Positions 1-5,243 of a stretch of 5,457 nt of DNA are shown piece after piece. Each line of letters opens with the position of its first letter. Positions within the stretch are counted from its first letter, which is position 1. This DNA is from Spirochaetaceae bacterium (GTDB lineage Bacteria > Spirochaetota > Spirochaetia > Treponematales > Treponemataceae): assembly GCA_017382775.1 (NCBI GenBank), contig JAFNZQ010000131.1, forward strand, positions 1-5,457, given 5' to 3'. Position numbers and translations under genes: made by a program. The notes below the pieces were generated by a model, which worked only from the letters and a program-made list of their open reading frames with translations, was not told the DNA's origin and ran no database searches.

Positions 1-468
1 TTTCAGTTTAGTTGCCAAAAGGTTTGTGGTGGGACGGGATACCAACCGCCTTTTATGATGACGTTTTTTCGGCCAGGGATCCGGGAAAAAAATGTGGAAT
101 GCGGAAATTGTTTCGTCGGGAATTTTTGCTTCAATAAATTCCAAAGCATCGCCTTCGAAAATGCGTATATTTTCCAGGGAATTTTCTTCCGTCAAGTGAA
201 GTAAATTTGCCACACCGGGCTTGTGAACGTCAAAACAAAGGTAGTTTTTATCCGGATTTTCCTTTGCGATTTGGGCTGTGGCGATGCCGGAACCGAAGCC
301 GATTTCAATAACGGTTTCGGCGGCGGGGTTGGGAAAAATTTCGGAAAAATCCGCGGTGGCAAGTATGCAAAATTTATCAAAAAGCCTTTCGTAGGCTGAC
401 TGTTGCGTGGCTGTGAATTTTCTCTGTCTGGGCATAAATGTTCGGCATTTTCGTAAAAAGACACTCAT
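1..468 (-). CDS. trmB: tRNA (guanine-N7-)-methyltransferase, 3' part missing at window edge
   Basis: Methylates N7 of guanine 46 in the tRNA variable loop using S-adenosylmethionine; cytoplasmic. The minus strand reads open from ATG 468 to base 1, giving 156 residues of a family usually 210-240 long, so the C-terminus lies outside the window. Visible motifs are the SAM-binding loop IEIGFGSG (about residues 54-61), the family segment FDVHKPGVANLL (79-90), and the strongly diagnostic block HIFFPDPWPKKRHHKRR (125-141), which carries the catalytic aspartate and the basic tRNA-contacting residues. Residue 80 is Asp (FDVH) where many homologues have Glu. The ATG 468 start is supported by GGAG 7 nt upstream and by a 4-nt ATGA overlap with the stop of the upstream lipoprotein gene. 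An in-frame ATG at 435 (MPRQRKF) is an alternative start giving a shorter N-terminus. It is probably co-transcribed with the lipoprotein gene. The family assignment is very secure. Confidence 0.95.
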   Translation of the reverse strand, partial: MSVFLRKCRTFMPRQRKFTATQQSAYERLFDKFCILATADFSEIFPNPAAETVIEIGFGSGIATAQIAKENPDKNYLCFDVHKPGVANLLHLTEENSLENIRIFEGDALEFIEAKIPDETISAFHIFFPDPWPKKRHHKRRLVSRPTTNLLATKLK

Positions 469-1109
469 TGAGTCGCTCCGGTAATATAGGTTGGAGGTAA
501 CATCAGTCCGGTATTTAACTGGGGACTGAATCTGAAACTGCGGTAATTTGTCGCAGAGGGAAAGAAGGCCAGTATTTGTGCATCGGAATTGAAATCGGAA
601 ATTTTTGTGCCGAAATACAACAACTTTTCTTGGTTGTCATATATTGCGAAACTTTCGGATGTGAATAATTGGTATTCCGATGCGCTTTCCACCTCATCCA
701 AAGTCATGGAGCAGAAATTTTCCGGATAATTGAGCTCAATTTTTCGACTTGCACTTTCCATTGCCACATCTGTTACGGAAATTGTGTAATCGCCTTGGGG
801 CAAACTGTGATGTAGGGGAACATTCAGTTTGGACGAGCCTATCCAAACCTCTTCGCTGTCTCCCAAAAATATAGGCTCCGTGATGTTCCATTCAAGCATT
901 GTTTCGTCGTGGCGTAACTTCAAGGCCAACACTCTGTCGTGAGGACTTACCATTTTAGCGTAACATGTAAGTCCCAATGAAGGCAGAGATATACGACTAT
1001 CAAAGTAAAAAACCACACTGCATTCCGTTTCGGAAATTACAGGGGAATTTGATGAACAGGAGAAAAAAATAACAGTGGAAAAAATCAAAAACACAAAAAA
1101 ATTCTTCAA
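465..1109 (-). CDS. Small predicted lipoprotein of unknown function
   Basis: 214 residues. The N-terminus has a short basic start (K2), a hydrophobic stretch (residues 4-16) and then FFSC, with Cys18 as the likely lipidated residue. The -3 position is Phe rather than Leu, a relaxed lipobox of the kind accepted in spirochaetes. The rest is hydrophilic with many alternating beta-type segments and no catalytic motif that I recognise; other cysteines are at 30, 49 and 133. It is therefore probably anchored in a membrane facing the periplasm or the surface. The start codon is TTG at 1109. No downstream start keeps the signal peptide, and the only other candidate (Val6, GTG) would remove the positive charge. 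No Shine-Dalgarno precedes the TTG, and a good promoter ends 8 nt upstream, so the leader would be only a few nt. The stop TGA overlaps the trmB ATG. Gene reality is well supported; function is unknown. Confidence 0.8.
   Translation of the reverse strand: MKNFFVFLIFSTVIFFSCSSNSPVISETECSVVFYFDSRISLPSLGLTCYAKMVSPHDRVLALKLRHDETMLEWNITEPIFLGDSEEVWIGSSKLNVPLHHSLPQGDYTISVTDVAMESASRKIELNYPENFCSMTLDEVESASEYQLFTSESFAIYDNQEKLLYFGTKISDFNSDAQILAFFPSATNYRSFRFSPQLNTGLMLPPTYITGATQ
476..479 (-). promoter_or_regulatory. Shine-Dalgarno GGAG for trmB
   Basis: GGAG on the minus strand lies 7 nt before ATG 468, inside the last codons of the upstream lipoprotein gene. It decides the trmB start at the ATGA overlap and implies translational coupling. 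It contrasts with the first-in-operon genes here, which lack such a site. Confidence 0.6.
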
Positions 1110-1117
1110 AGCAAATT

Positions 1118-1146
1118 ATTCTAACCCAAAATTCACTTTTTGTCAA
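1118..1146 (-). promoter_or_regulatory. Sigma-70 promoter of the lipoprotein-trmB operon
   Basis: On the minus strand, TTGACA (1146-1141), 17 bp, TAGAAT (1123-1118). The predicted transcription start is about 1111-1112, just 2-3 nt before the TTG start codon at 1109. It is divergent from the GTPase promoter, whose -35 begins 44 bp away. A 12-bp near-palindrome overlaps the -35. Confidence 0.7.
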
Positions 1147-1189
1147 GTGCTTGAATGGGGAGAAAATTTCGAGAAAAACAAAAAAAAAC

Positions 1190-1218
1190 TTGACTTTTTT
1201 TCTGATTCTTGATACAAT
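1190..1218 (+). promoter_or_regulatory. Sigma-70 promoter of the GTPase gene, leaderless geometry
   Basis: TTGACT (1190-1195), 17 bp, TACAAT (1213-1218). The -10 ends 6 nt before ATG 1225, so the expected transcription start is the A of the start codon. An A-rich run (1172-1188) lies directly upstream of the -35 and could act as an UP element. I see no recognisable Zur- or Fur-type palindrome in this gap, although the gene product looks metal-related. Confidence 0.75.
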
Positions 1219-1224
1219 TATCCT

Positions 1225-2517
1225 ATGAGAAAGAAAATCCCAATCACCCTTTTAACCGGATATTTGGGTGCCGGAAAAACCACACTTTTGAATCACATTT
1301 TGCATAACCAAGAAGGTTACAAAGTAGCCGTTATTGTGAATGATATCGGTGAAGTCAACATTGATGCCCAAATGATAGCCAAGGATGCGTCCATAACTTC
1401 CACCGAAAGTTTAGTTCCGTTAACAAACGGCTGCATCTGTTGTTCCCTTCGTTCAGATATGGTAAATCAAATCGAAAAATTGATAAAATCGGGAAAATTC
1501 GACTATGTTCTAATCGAAGCATCCGGTATTTGCGAGCCCATTCCCATTACCCAAGCATTGATGGATATCGACAGCGGAAAGGTGGACGGAATTGTTGCCG
1601 TGGTTGATGCCATGCGTTTGGTGACTGAATTTGCCTCCGGAGATGCACTGTTGGAGAAAAAGGATAAGGATGGGGAAATCGAAGGACTTTTAGTTCAGCA
1701 AATTGAATTTTGTACCACTTTGATAATAAACAAAATTGATTTGGTGGAAGAAGCCGATCTTGTGAAAATTCGCAAACTAATCCGTGTTCTAAATCCTCAT
1801 GTGAAAGTTTTCGAAACACAACAATCTAAAATTGATATAAAAGACGTAATTGCCACCAACCGGTTCGATTTTGAACGAACCTATGAAGATGCCGGCTGGG
1901 TGGAGACATTGGATAAATTCGATGCAGAACTGCATAATCATCACCACGACCACGACGATGAGCAGGATGAACACGACCACCATCACGAGCACGACCACCA
2001 TCACGAGCACGACCACCATCACCACCACGATGATGACCATGATGGCGAGCTCCACCATCATCATCACAGTCATGAACACGGTGAATGCGATGATCCCCAT
2101 TGTGCTTGCCACCATCATCACGGCCATTCTCACTCCGAAGAATTTGGCGTTTCTTCCTTTGTGTATTATAGACGACGTCCCTTTGATGCTCGCAAACTGG
2201 ATGAATTTGCCTCAAAGTGGCCTAAAACCGTTGTGCGAACCAAAGGTATAATTTGGATTTCCGACGAACCGGAATCCTGCCTGGTTTTGGAACAGACCGG
2301 ACGACAAATTTCCGTTGGTTTTTCCGGTCCTTGGTTGGCTGCTTGCAGCGAAAAAGAGCAGAAAAAATATTTGGCGATGGACGAACGGCTTCGTGACAAC
2401 TGGGACGAGAAACTCGGTGACCGTATGGTAAAATTGGTTGTAATAGGCATAAATATGGATAGAGCCGAAGTGGAAAAATCCTTGGACAGCCTTTTGGCAG
2501 AAGACGGGGATTTCTGA
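1225..2517 (+). CDS. COG0523/CobW-family GTPase, putative metallochaperone with His-rich loop
   Basis: 430 residues, a G3E-class P-loop GTPase of the kind that inserts or delivers metals (zinc, cobalt, nickel or iron, depending on subfamily). The GTPase domain spans about 5-215: Walker A GYLGAGKTT (12-20), the family's metal-binding CxCC in NGCICCSLR (Cys70, 72, 73), the IEASGICEP segment (97-105), and NKID (169-172). Residues 237-303 form a linker with 34 histidines among 67 residues plus Cys288, 293 and 295. The CobW C-terminal domain follows at about 307-425, from SSFVYYRRRPFDARKL onward. The order GTPase, His-rich loop, CobW_C matches the ZigA/YciC/YjiA-type proteins. It is longer than plain members (about 320-400) because of the loop. 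The ATG 1225 start is supported by the promoter geometry and by Walker A lying close to the N-terminus; no Shine-Dalgarno is present. The metal and client protein cannot be named from sequence; zinc is the default guess. No cobalamin genes are adjacent, so cobW itself is not a justified symbol. Confidence 0.93.
   Translation: MRKKIPITLLTGYLGAGKTTLLNHILHNQEGYKVAVIVNDIGEVNIDAQMIAKDASITSTESLVPLTNGCICCSLRSDMVNQIEKLIKSGKFDYVLIEASGICEPIPITQALMDIDSGKVDGIVAVVDAMRLVTEFASGDALLEKKDKDGEIEGLLVQQIEFCTTLIINKIDLVEEADLVKIRKLIRVLNPHVKVFETQQSKIDIKDVIATNRFDFERTYEDAGWVETLDKFDAELHNHHHDHDDEQDEHDHHHEHDHHHEHDHHHHHDDDHDGELHHHHHSHEHGECDDPHCACHHHHGHSHSEEFGVSSFVYYRRRPFDARKLDEFASKWPKTVVRTKGIIWISDEPESCLVLEQTGRQISVGFSGPWLAACSEKEQKKYLAMDERLRDNWDEKLGDRMVKLVVIGINMDRAEVEKSLDSLLAEDGDF
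1975..2028 (+). repeat. 18-bp in-frame tandem repeat, three units, in the His-rich loop
   Basis: Three consecutive 18-bp units (1975-1992, 1993-2010, 2011-2028). The first two are identical and the third differs at two bases. They encode DHHHEH, DHHHEH, DHHHHH. The unit is a multiple of three, so gain or loss of copies would change loop length without breaking the frame. Further His runs on both sides mix CAT and CAC codons. Confidence 0.9.
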
Positions 2518-2543
2518 AAAAATCGGAAATTCGACAGTTTTGC

Positions 2544-2572
2544 TTGAAAAAAAACATATTATATGGTATAAT
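2544..2572 (+). promoter_or_regulatory. Sigma-70 promoter (extended -10) of the sugar transferase gene
   Basis: TTGAAA (2544-2549), 17 bp, TATAAT (2567-2572), with TGG just before the -10 (extended -10). The predicted start is about 2579-2580, leaving a 3-4 nt leader before ATG 2583. A run of eight A (2547-2554) spans the end of the -35 and the start of the spacer. This promoter overlaps the upstream in-frame TTG at 2544, which argues against that codon being the translation start. Confidence 0.75.
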
Positions 2573-2582
2573 AAGACGTAGA

Positions 2583-3233
2583 ATGTTTGAGAATAAAATC
2601 GGTAAAAGTGAAGTAAAAGTCAAGACTCTGTTTTATGAAACATTAAAGCGTGTGTTTGATTTTTGTTTTTCCCTTGCGGCTATTTGTATTGTTCTTCCGG
2701 TGTACATTGCCGTTGCCATAATTATTAAATTGGATTCTCCCGGCCCCATTATCTTTTCCCACGAGCGAATCGGTAAAAACGGAAACCGAATAAAAATCTA
2801 TAAATTTCGAACAATGAAAAAAAACGCCCAGGAACTTTTCGAAAATTTTACTCCTAAGCAAAAACTCGAATTTCAAGAAAACTATAAGTTGAAAAATGAT
2901 CCCAGAGTAACCAGGGTGGGGGAATTCCTGCGTAAAACCAGCATTGACGAATTGCCCCAGTTTTGGAACGTACTCAAAGGGGACATAAGTGTGGTGGGAC
3001 ACAGACCGATTGTGGACGGGGAAATTGAAAAGTATGCTTCCAATTTCGAAAAAATTTTCGCCCATCCACCCGGACTAACCGGTTATTGGCAGGTCAACGG
3101 CAGAAGCGATACCACTTATGAACAACGTGTTGCCATGGATTTGTACTACTGCGAAAATCGTTCCATATTCTTGGATATACAAATCATAATCGCCACGGTA
3201 AAAAAAGTAATTCAACGAAAAGGAGCCTTTTAA
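2583..3233 (+). CDS. Polyprenyl-phosphate sugar-1-phosphate transferase (initiating bacterial sugar transferase)
   Basis: 216 residues from ATG 2583, the usual length for the small monotopic phosphoglycosyl transferase domain. The family moves a sugar-1-phosphate from a UDP-sugar to undecaprenyl phosphate on the inner face of the cytoplasmic membrane, starting a polysaccharide or glycan repeat. Visible: KRVFDF (22-27), a hydrophobic membrane helix (about 28-49), DSPGPIIFSHERIGKNG (51-67), YKFRTM (73-78), NDPRVTRVGEFLRKTSIDEL (105-124) with the catalytic Asp-Glu pair (122-123), PQFWNVLKGDISVVGHRP (125-142), and PGLTGYWQVNGRSD (163-176). There is no N-terminal multi-helix extension as in WbaP. 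An in-frame TTG at 2544 would add 13 residues, but it lies on the -35 element, so ATG 2583 is preferred. The sugar cannot be predicted. No other glycan genes are in view; the next gene follows after 9 bp, so the two are probably one transcript. Confidence 0.92.
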   Translation: MFENKIGKSEVKVKTLFYETLKRVFDFCFSLAAICIVLPVYIAVAIIIKLDSPGPIIFSHERIGKNGNRIKIYKFRTMKKNAQELFENFTPKQKLEFQENYKLKNDPRVTRVGEFLRKTSIDELPQFWNVLKGDISVVGHRPIVDGEIEKYASNFEKIFAHPPGLTGYWQVNGRSDTTYEQRVAMDLYYCENRSIFLDIQIIIATVKKVIQRKGAF

Positions 3234-3242
3234 AAACCTTCT

Positions 3243-3875
3243 GTGAAAATAATTTTTAGAATTTTATTGAATTTTTTACCGCTTTTTTTGTGGATTTGTT
3301 TTCTGATCCGCCTACGTCAAAAGCCGCTTTTGGTAGCAATTTCCGTTTTTTTGGGAATTTTTATTTTTCTTCCCTGTTCTTTTTTGCAAACTGTGATTTC
3401 TCCCTTTTTCGATAATTTAAAAAAACAGGCTTTGGGCTTTTTCCTTTACAGCATTGTGGTAAATGGATTTTTGGAAGAAGGTTCAAAATTTCTTCCCACA
3501 TTGATTTTCAGAAAAAACAGTCGCAAAGACTTTGTTTTTCTTGCCGGCACACTGGGAATTTCTTTGGCCTGTTTCGAAAACTTGATGTATTTTTTACGAT
3601 TTTCCGGAGAATATTTTTTCCTTCGCATCCTTTTCACTTTACCTTTGCACCTTTCCTGCTCCCTTCTCACCGCATTGATTTTCACAAATAAGGAAAAATT
3701 TCGCCGTATACCTTTTTTCCATGGGATGATGATACACGGATTTTTCAACTTTTTCGCATTTTTCGGTGGATTCTTTCACATTTTTTCTGCTTTAACGGTT
3801 TTGTTTTCATCTTTTTTTGTGTACAAGCAATGTGCATCCCTGGTTTGCAAAAAAAACTCCTTGACAAATGAATGA
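3243..3875 (+). CDS. PrsW-type intramembrane metalloprotease-like membrane protein
   Basis: 210 residues, very Phe/Leu-rich, with about six hydrophobic segments (roughly 4-21, 30-50, 62-75, 98-118, 126-147, 160-193). Motifs in PrsW order are FLEEGSKFLP (77-85; the EExxK signature, Glu78, Glu79, Lys82), the following Arg/Asp-rich loop, CFENLMYF (110-117; Glu112, Asn113), R128, LPLHLSCSLLTAL (133-145; His136), and MIHGFFNFFAF (163-173; His165, Asn169). Known PrsW proteins cut anti-sigma factors or other membrane proteins within the membrane. No anti-sigma gene is adjacent, so the substrate is unknown. The start is GTG 3243, 9 bp after the sugar transferase stop. AGGAG at 3221-3225 is 17 nt upstream, too far for a normal Shine-Dalgarno, so initiation may depend on translational coupling. 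The 3' end holds the -35 of the next gene's promoter. The assignment rests on motif order and is fairly confident. Confidence 0.8.
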   Translation: MKIIFRILLNFLPLFLWICFLIRLRQKPLLVAISVFLGIFIFLPCSFLQTVISPFFDNLKKQALGFFLYSIVVNGFLEEGSKFLPTLIFRKNSRKDFVFLAGTLGISLACFENLMYFLRFSGEYFFLRILFTLPLHLSCSLLTALIFTNKEKFRRIPFFHGMMIHGFFNFFAFFGGFFHIFSALTVLFSSFFVYKQCASLVCKKNSLTNE

Positions 3876-3889
3876 AAACCAGTTAAAAT
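3861..3889 (+). promoter_or_regulatory. Sigma-70 promoter of exodeoxyribonuclease III, leaderless geometry
   Basis: TTGACA (3861-3866), 17 bp, TAAAAT (3884-3889). The -35 is within the last codons of the PrsW-like gene (Leu-Thr). The -10 ends 6 nt before ATG 3896, so the expected transcription start is the start codon itself. A run of eight A (3849-3856) lies just upstream. Confidence 0.8.
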
Positions 3890-3895
3890 TACTTC

Positions 3896-4654
3896 ATGAA
3901 AATCGTATCGTGGAATGTAAACGGAATTCGTGCTGTCTCTAAAAAGGGATTTTCCCAATGGCTTGTTGATGAAGCCGCCGATGTAATCTGCCTGCAAGAA
4001 ACTAAGGCTAATCCCCAACAACTTTCTCCGGAAATTACAGACATTGGGGAATATACCTCTTTTTTTGCATCGGCTAAACGCCCCGGATATTCCGGCACCG
4101 CCATATACAGCAAGATAAAGCCCGATAACGTTTATGTAATGGGACAGGATGAATTCGACGATGAGGGACGCGTCCTCTGTTGCGATTTCGGAAATCTGAC
4201 CGTAATTTCCGCATATTTCCCAAACAGCCAAGATGGAGGCGCCCGTCTTCCTTACAAACTGGCCTTTTGCGATACCATTTTTCAATTCTGTGACGATTTG
4301 GTGGCCAAAGGTCAAAATGTCGTCCTTTGCGGAGATTACAACATCGCTCACACAAAAATTGATTTGGCCCGTCCCGAATCCAACGAACACAATCCCGGCT
4401 ACCTTCCCGAAGAACGGGAGTGGATGTCAAAATTCTTAAATGGGGGATACTGCGATGCCTTTCGCCTCTTTTGCGGAGAAGGCGGGCATTACAGCTGGTG
4501 GAGTTATCGCTTTCACGCCCGTGAAAAAAACATAGGCTGGAGAATCGACTATACCTGCGTCAATAATGATTTTGTTCCTAATGTAAAATCGGCGGAAATT
4601 TTGTCAAATATACAAGGTTCCGACCATTGTCCCGTAAAAATTGAAATTTTGTAA
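3896..4654 (+). CDS. xth: Exodeoxyribonuclease III / AP endonuclease (ExoA-Xth family)
   Basis: 252 residues, close to the family's 250-270. It cuts the DNA backbone at abasic sites and removes 3' blocking groups in base excision repair; cytoplasmic and Mg-dependent. All family landmarks are present: MKIVSWNVNGIRA with metal-site Asn7, CLQETKA with catalytic Glu35, GYSGTAIYSK (64-73), VISAYFPN with Tyr107, CGDYNIAHTKIDLARP with Asp147 and Asn149, YSWWSYR (199-205), GWRIDY with Asp218, and the C-terminal GSDHCPV with the Asp243-His244 catalytic pair. The start at ATG 3896 is fixed by homology, since the family begins MKI-SWNVNG, and it coincides with the predicted transcription start. No Shine-Dalgarno precedes it. 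It appears to be transcribed alone, with a possible weak terminator after it. Confidence 0.97.
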   Translation: MKIVSWNVNGIRAVSKKGFSQWLVDEAADVICLQETKANPQQLSPEITDIGEYTSFFASAKRPGYSGTAIYSKIKPDNVYVMGQDEFDDEGRVLCCDFGNLTVISAYFPNSQDGGARLPYKLAFCDTIFQFCDDLVAKGQNVVLCGDYNIAHTKIDLARPESNEHNPGYLPEEREWMSKFLNGGYCDAFRLFCGEGGHYSWWSYRFHAREKNIGWRIDYTCVNNDFVPNVKSAEILSNIQGSDHCPVKIEIL

Positions 4655-4679
4655 TGTTTTTTTCATTAAAATTTGTTTT
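4644..4679 (+). terminator. Possible weak AT-rich terminator after exodeoxyribonuclease III
   Basis: An imperfect inverted repeat (4644-4656 with 4664-4674, a two-base bulge, loop of seven T) overlaps the stop codon and is followed by a T-rich stretch. The stem is almost entirely A-T, so the hairpin is weak. It could be a terminator or merely AT-rich noise. Confidence 0.35.
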
Positions 4680-4683
4680 ATTG

Positions 4684-4712
4684 TTGACAAAGTTTAACAA
4701 ATAGGATATAAT
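4684..4712 (+). promoter_or_regulatory. Perfect consensus sigma-70 promoter of the exported-protein gene
   Basis: TTGACA (4684-4689), 17 bp, TATAAT (4707-4712) matches the consensus at all twelve positions, so basal activity should be strong. The predicted start is about 4719, giving a leader of roughly 15 nt. An inverted repeat ATTTGTT/AACAAAT (4671-4677 and 4696-4702) brackets the -35 and might be an operator. Confidence 0.85.
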
Positions 4713-4719
4713 GAGAATT

Positions 4720-4727
4720 GGGGGGAA
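4720..4727 (+). promoter_or_regulatory. G-rich ribosome-binding site before ATG 4734
   Basis: Six G followed by AA, with the G run ending 8 nt before ATG 4734. It pairs with the anti-Shine-Dalgarno partly through G-U. GTG 4731 and ATG 4734 are adjacent in frame; spacing and codon strength favour the ATG. Confidence 0.6.
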
Positions 4728-4733
4728 TTCGTG

Positions 4734-5228
4734 ATGAAAAAATCCTTATTTTTGGCTGTATTTATAATTACTGCAGCAGTTTCGTGGTCTGAAAGTTGGA
4801 ATGCAGCTCTTATTGAGGACAAATTTGGACAACTAACCCGCGATACGGTGTTTTATCAATTGGTGGATGGCATCAGTTATGTTGGCGGAAAGCCCAGCCA
4901 CCAAGTTGTGGGTTTGGGATACTACGCCGAAAACAATGCCACATTACCGGATACTGTGGCCTTTTATTTAAGCGGACATGGTTTTTTTCCACATGGTATA
5001 CATAAGTCTCGTTCTCGCGTTGCTCTGTCTGTAAAGGATGTTTTGGGCAATGTACGCGTTTACGGTGGATGGCAAAAAGTTGATGCAAACGGTATCAGTA
5101 TAATCATGGATAAGGGTAGCGATTTGACAAAACTTTTGGAATTGCCGTACATGTATCTTGCCGTGTTGGAAGGTAACGGATGGTCCGCTCGATTTGATTT
5201 TACCGGTGGACTGCCTCGTCGAAGGTAA
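4734..5228 (+). CDS. Exported protein of unknown function
   Basis: 164 residues from ATG 4734 (165 if GTG 4731 is used). The N-terminus is a classical Sec signal peptide: KK at 2-3, hydrophobic LFLAVFIITAAV (5-16), and a plausible cleavage after AVS (15-17) or SWS (17-19). There is no cysteine, so it is not a lipoprotein. The mature part is glycine- and aromatic-rich with alternating beta-type segments, for example VVGLGYYAENN, TVAFYLSGHGFFPHG and SARFDFTGG, and ends in three arginines. It is therefore probably a small periplasmic or outer-membrane-associated beta-rich protein. I recognise no catalytic motif or named family. A perfect consensus promoter and a good ribosome-binding site suggest strong expression. 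A lipoprotein gene follows after 15 bp, probably in the same operon. Confidence 0.8.
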   Translation: MKKSLFLAVFIITAAVSWSESWNAALIEDKFGQLTRDTVFYQLVDGISYVGGKPSHQVVGLGYYAENNATLPDTVAFYLSGHGFFPHGIHKSRSRVALSVKDVLGNVRVYGGWQKVDANGISIIMDKGSDLTKLLELPYMYLAVLEGNGWSARFDFTGGLPRRR

Positions 5229-5243
5229 TTTTATCTGAGCTTC

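Noticed and set aside
192..464. Minus-strand 90-residue open frame starting GTG 464
   Set aside because: It is out of frame with trmB, which occupies the same strand and bases and shows clear family motifs; the proline-rich translation is a shadow.
1789..2251. Several open frames over the His-rich segment on both strands (Val/Met-rich, Thr/Ile-rich, Arg/Asp/Gly-rich translations)
   Set aside because: These are alternate-frame readings of the CAC/CAT repeats in the GTPase gene; their low-complexity composition follows from the repeat.
2509..2530. Possible terminator hairpin after the GTPase (ATTTC/GAAAT arms)
   Set aside because: Only a 5-bp AT-rich stem with an A-rich loop and no following T tract.
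3776..4430. Minus-strand open frames of 74-204 residues opposite exodeoxyribonuclease III
   Set aside because: The sense strand encodes a complete enzyme with all catalytic residues; the antisense frames have no recognisable motif and no promoter or ribosome-binding site that I can see.
4494..4501. GCTGGTGG, identical to the E. coli Chi site
   Set aside because: It encodes part of the conserved YSWW motif of exodeoxyribonuclease III, and the organism is not an enterobacterium, so chance plus protein constraint explains it.
5226..5243. Stop-codon readthrough joining the exported protein to the following lipoprotein, since they share a frame
   Set aside because: The downstream product has its own complete lipoprotein signal peptide, which would make no sense internally; separate genes are simpler.
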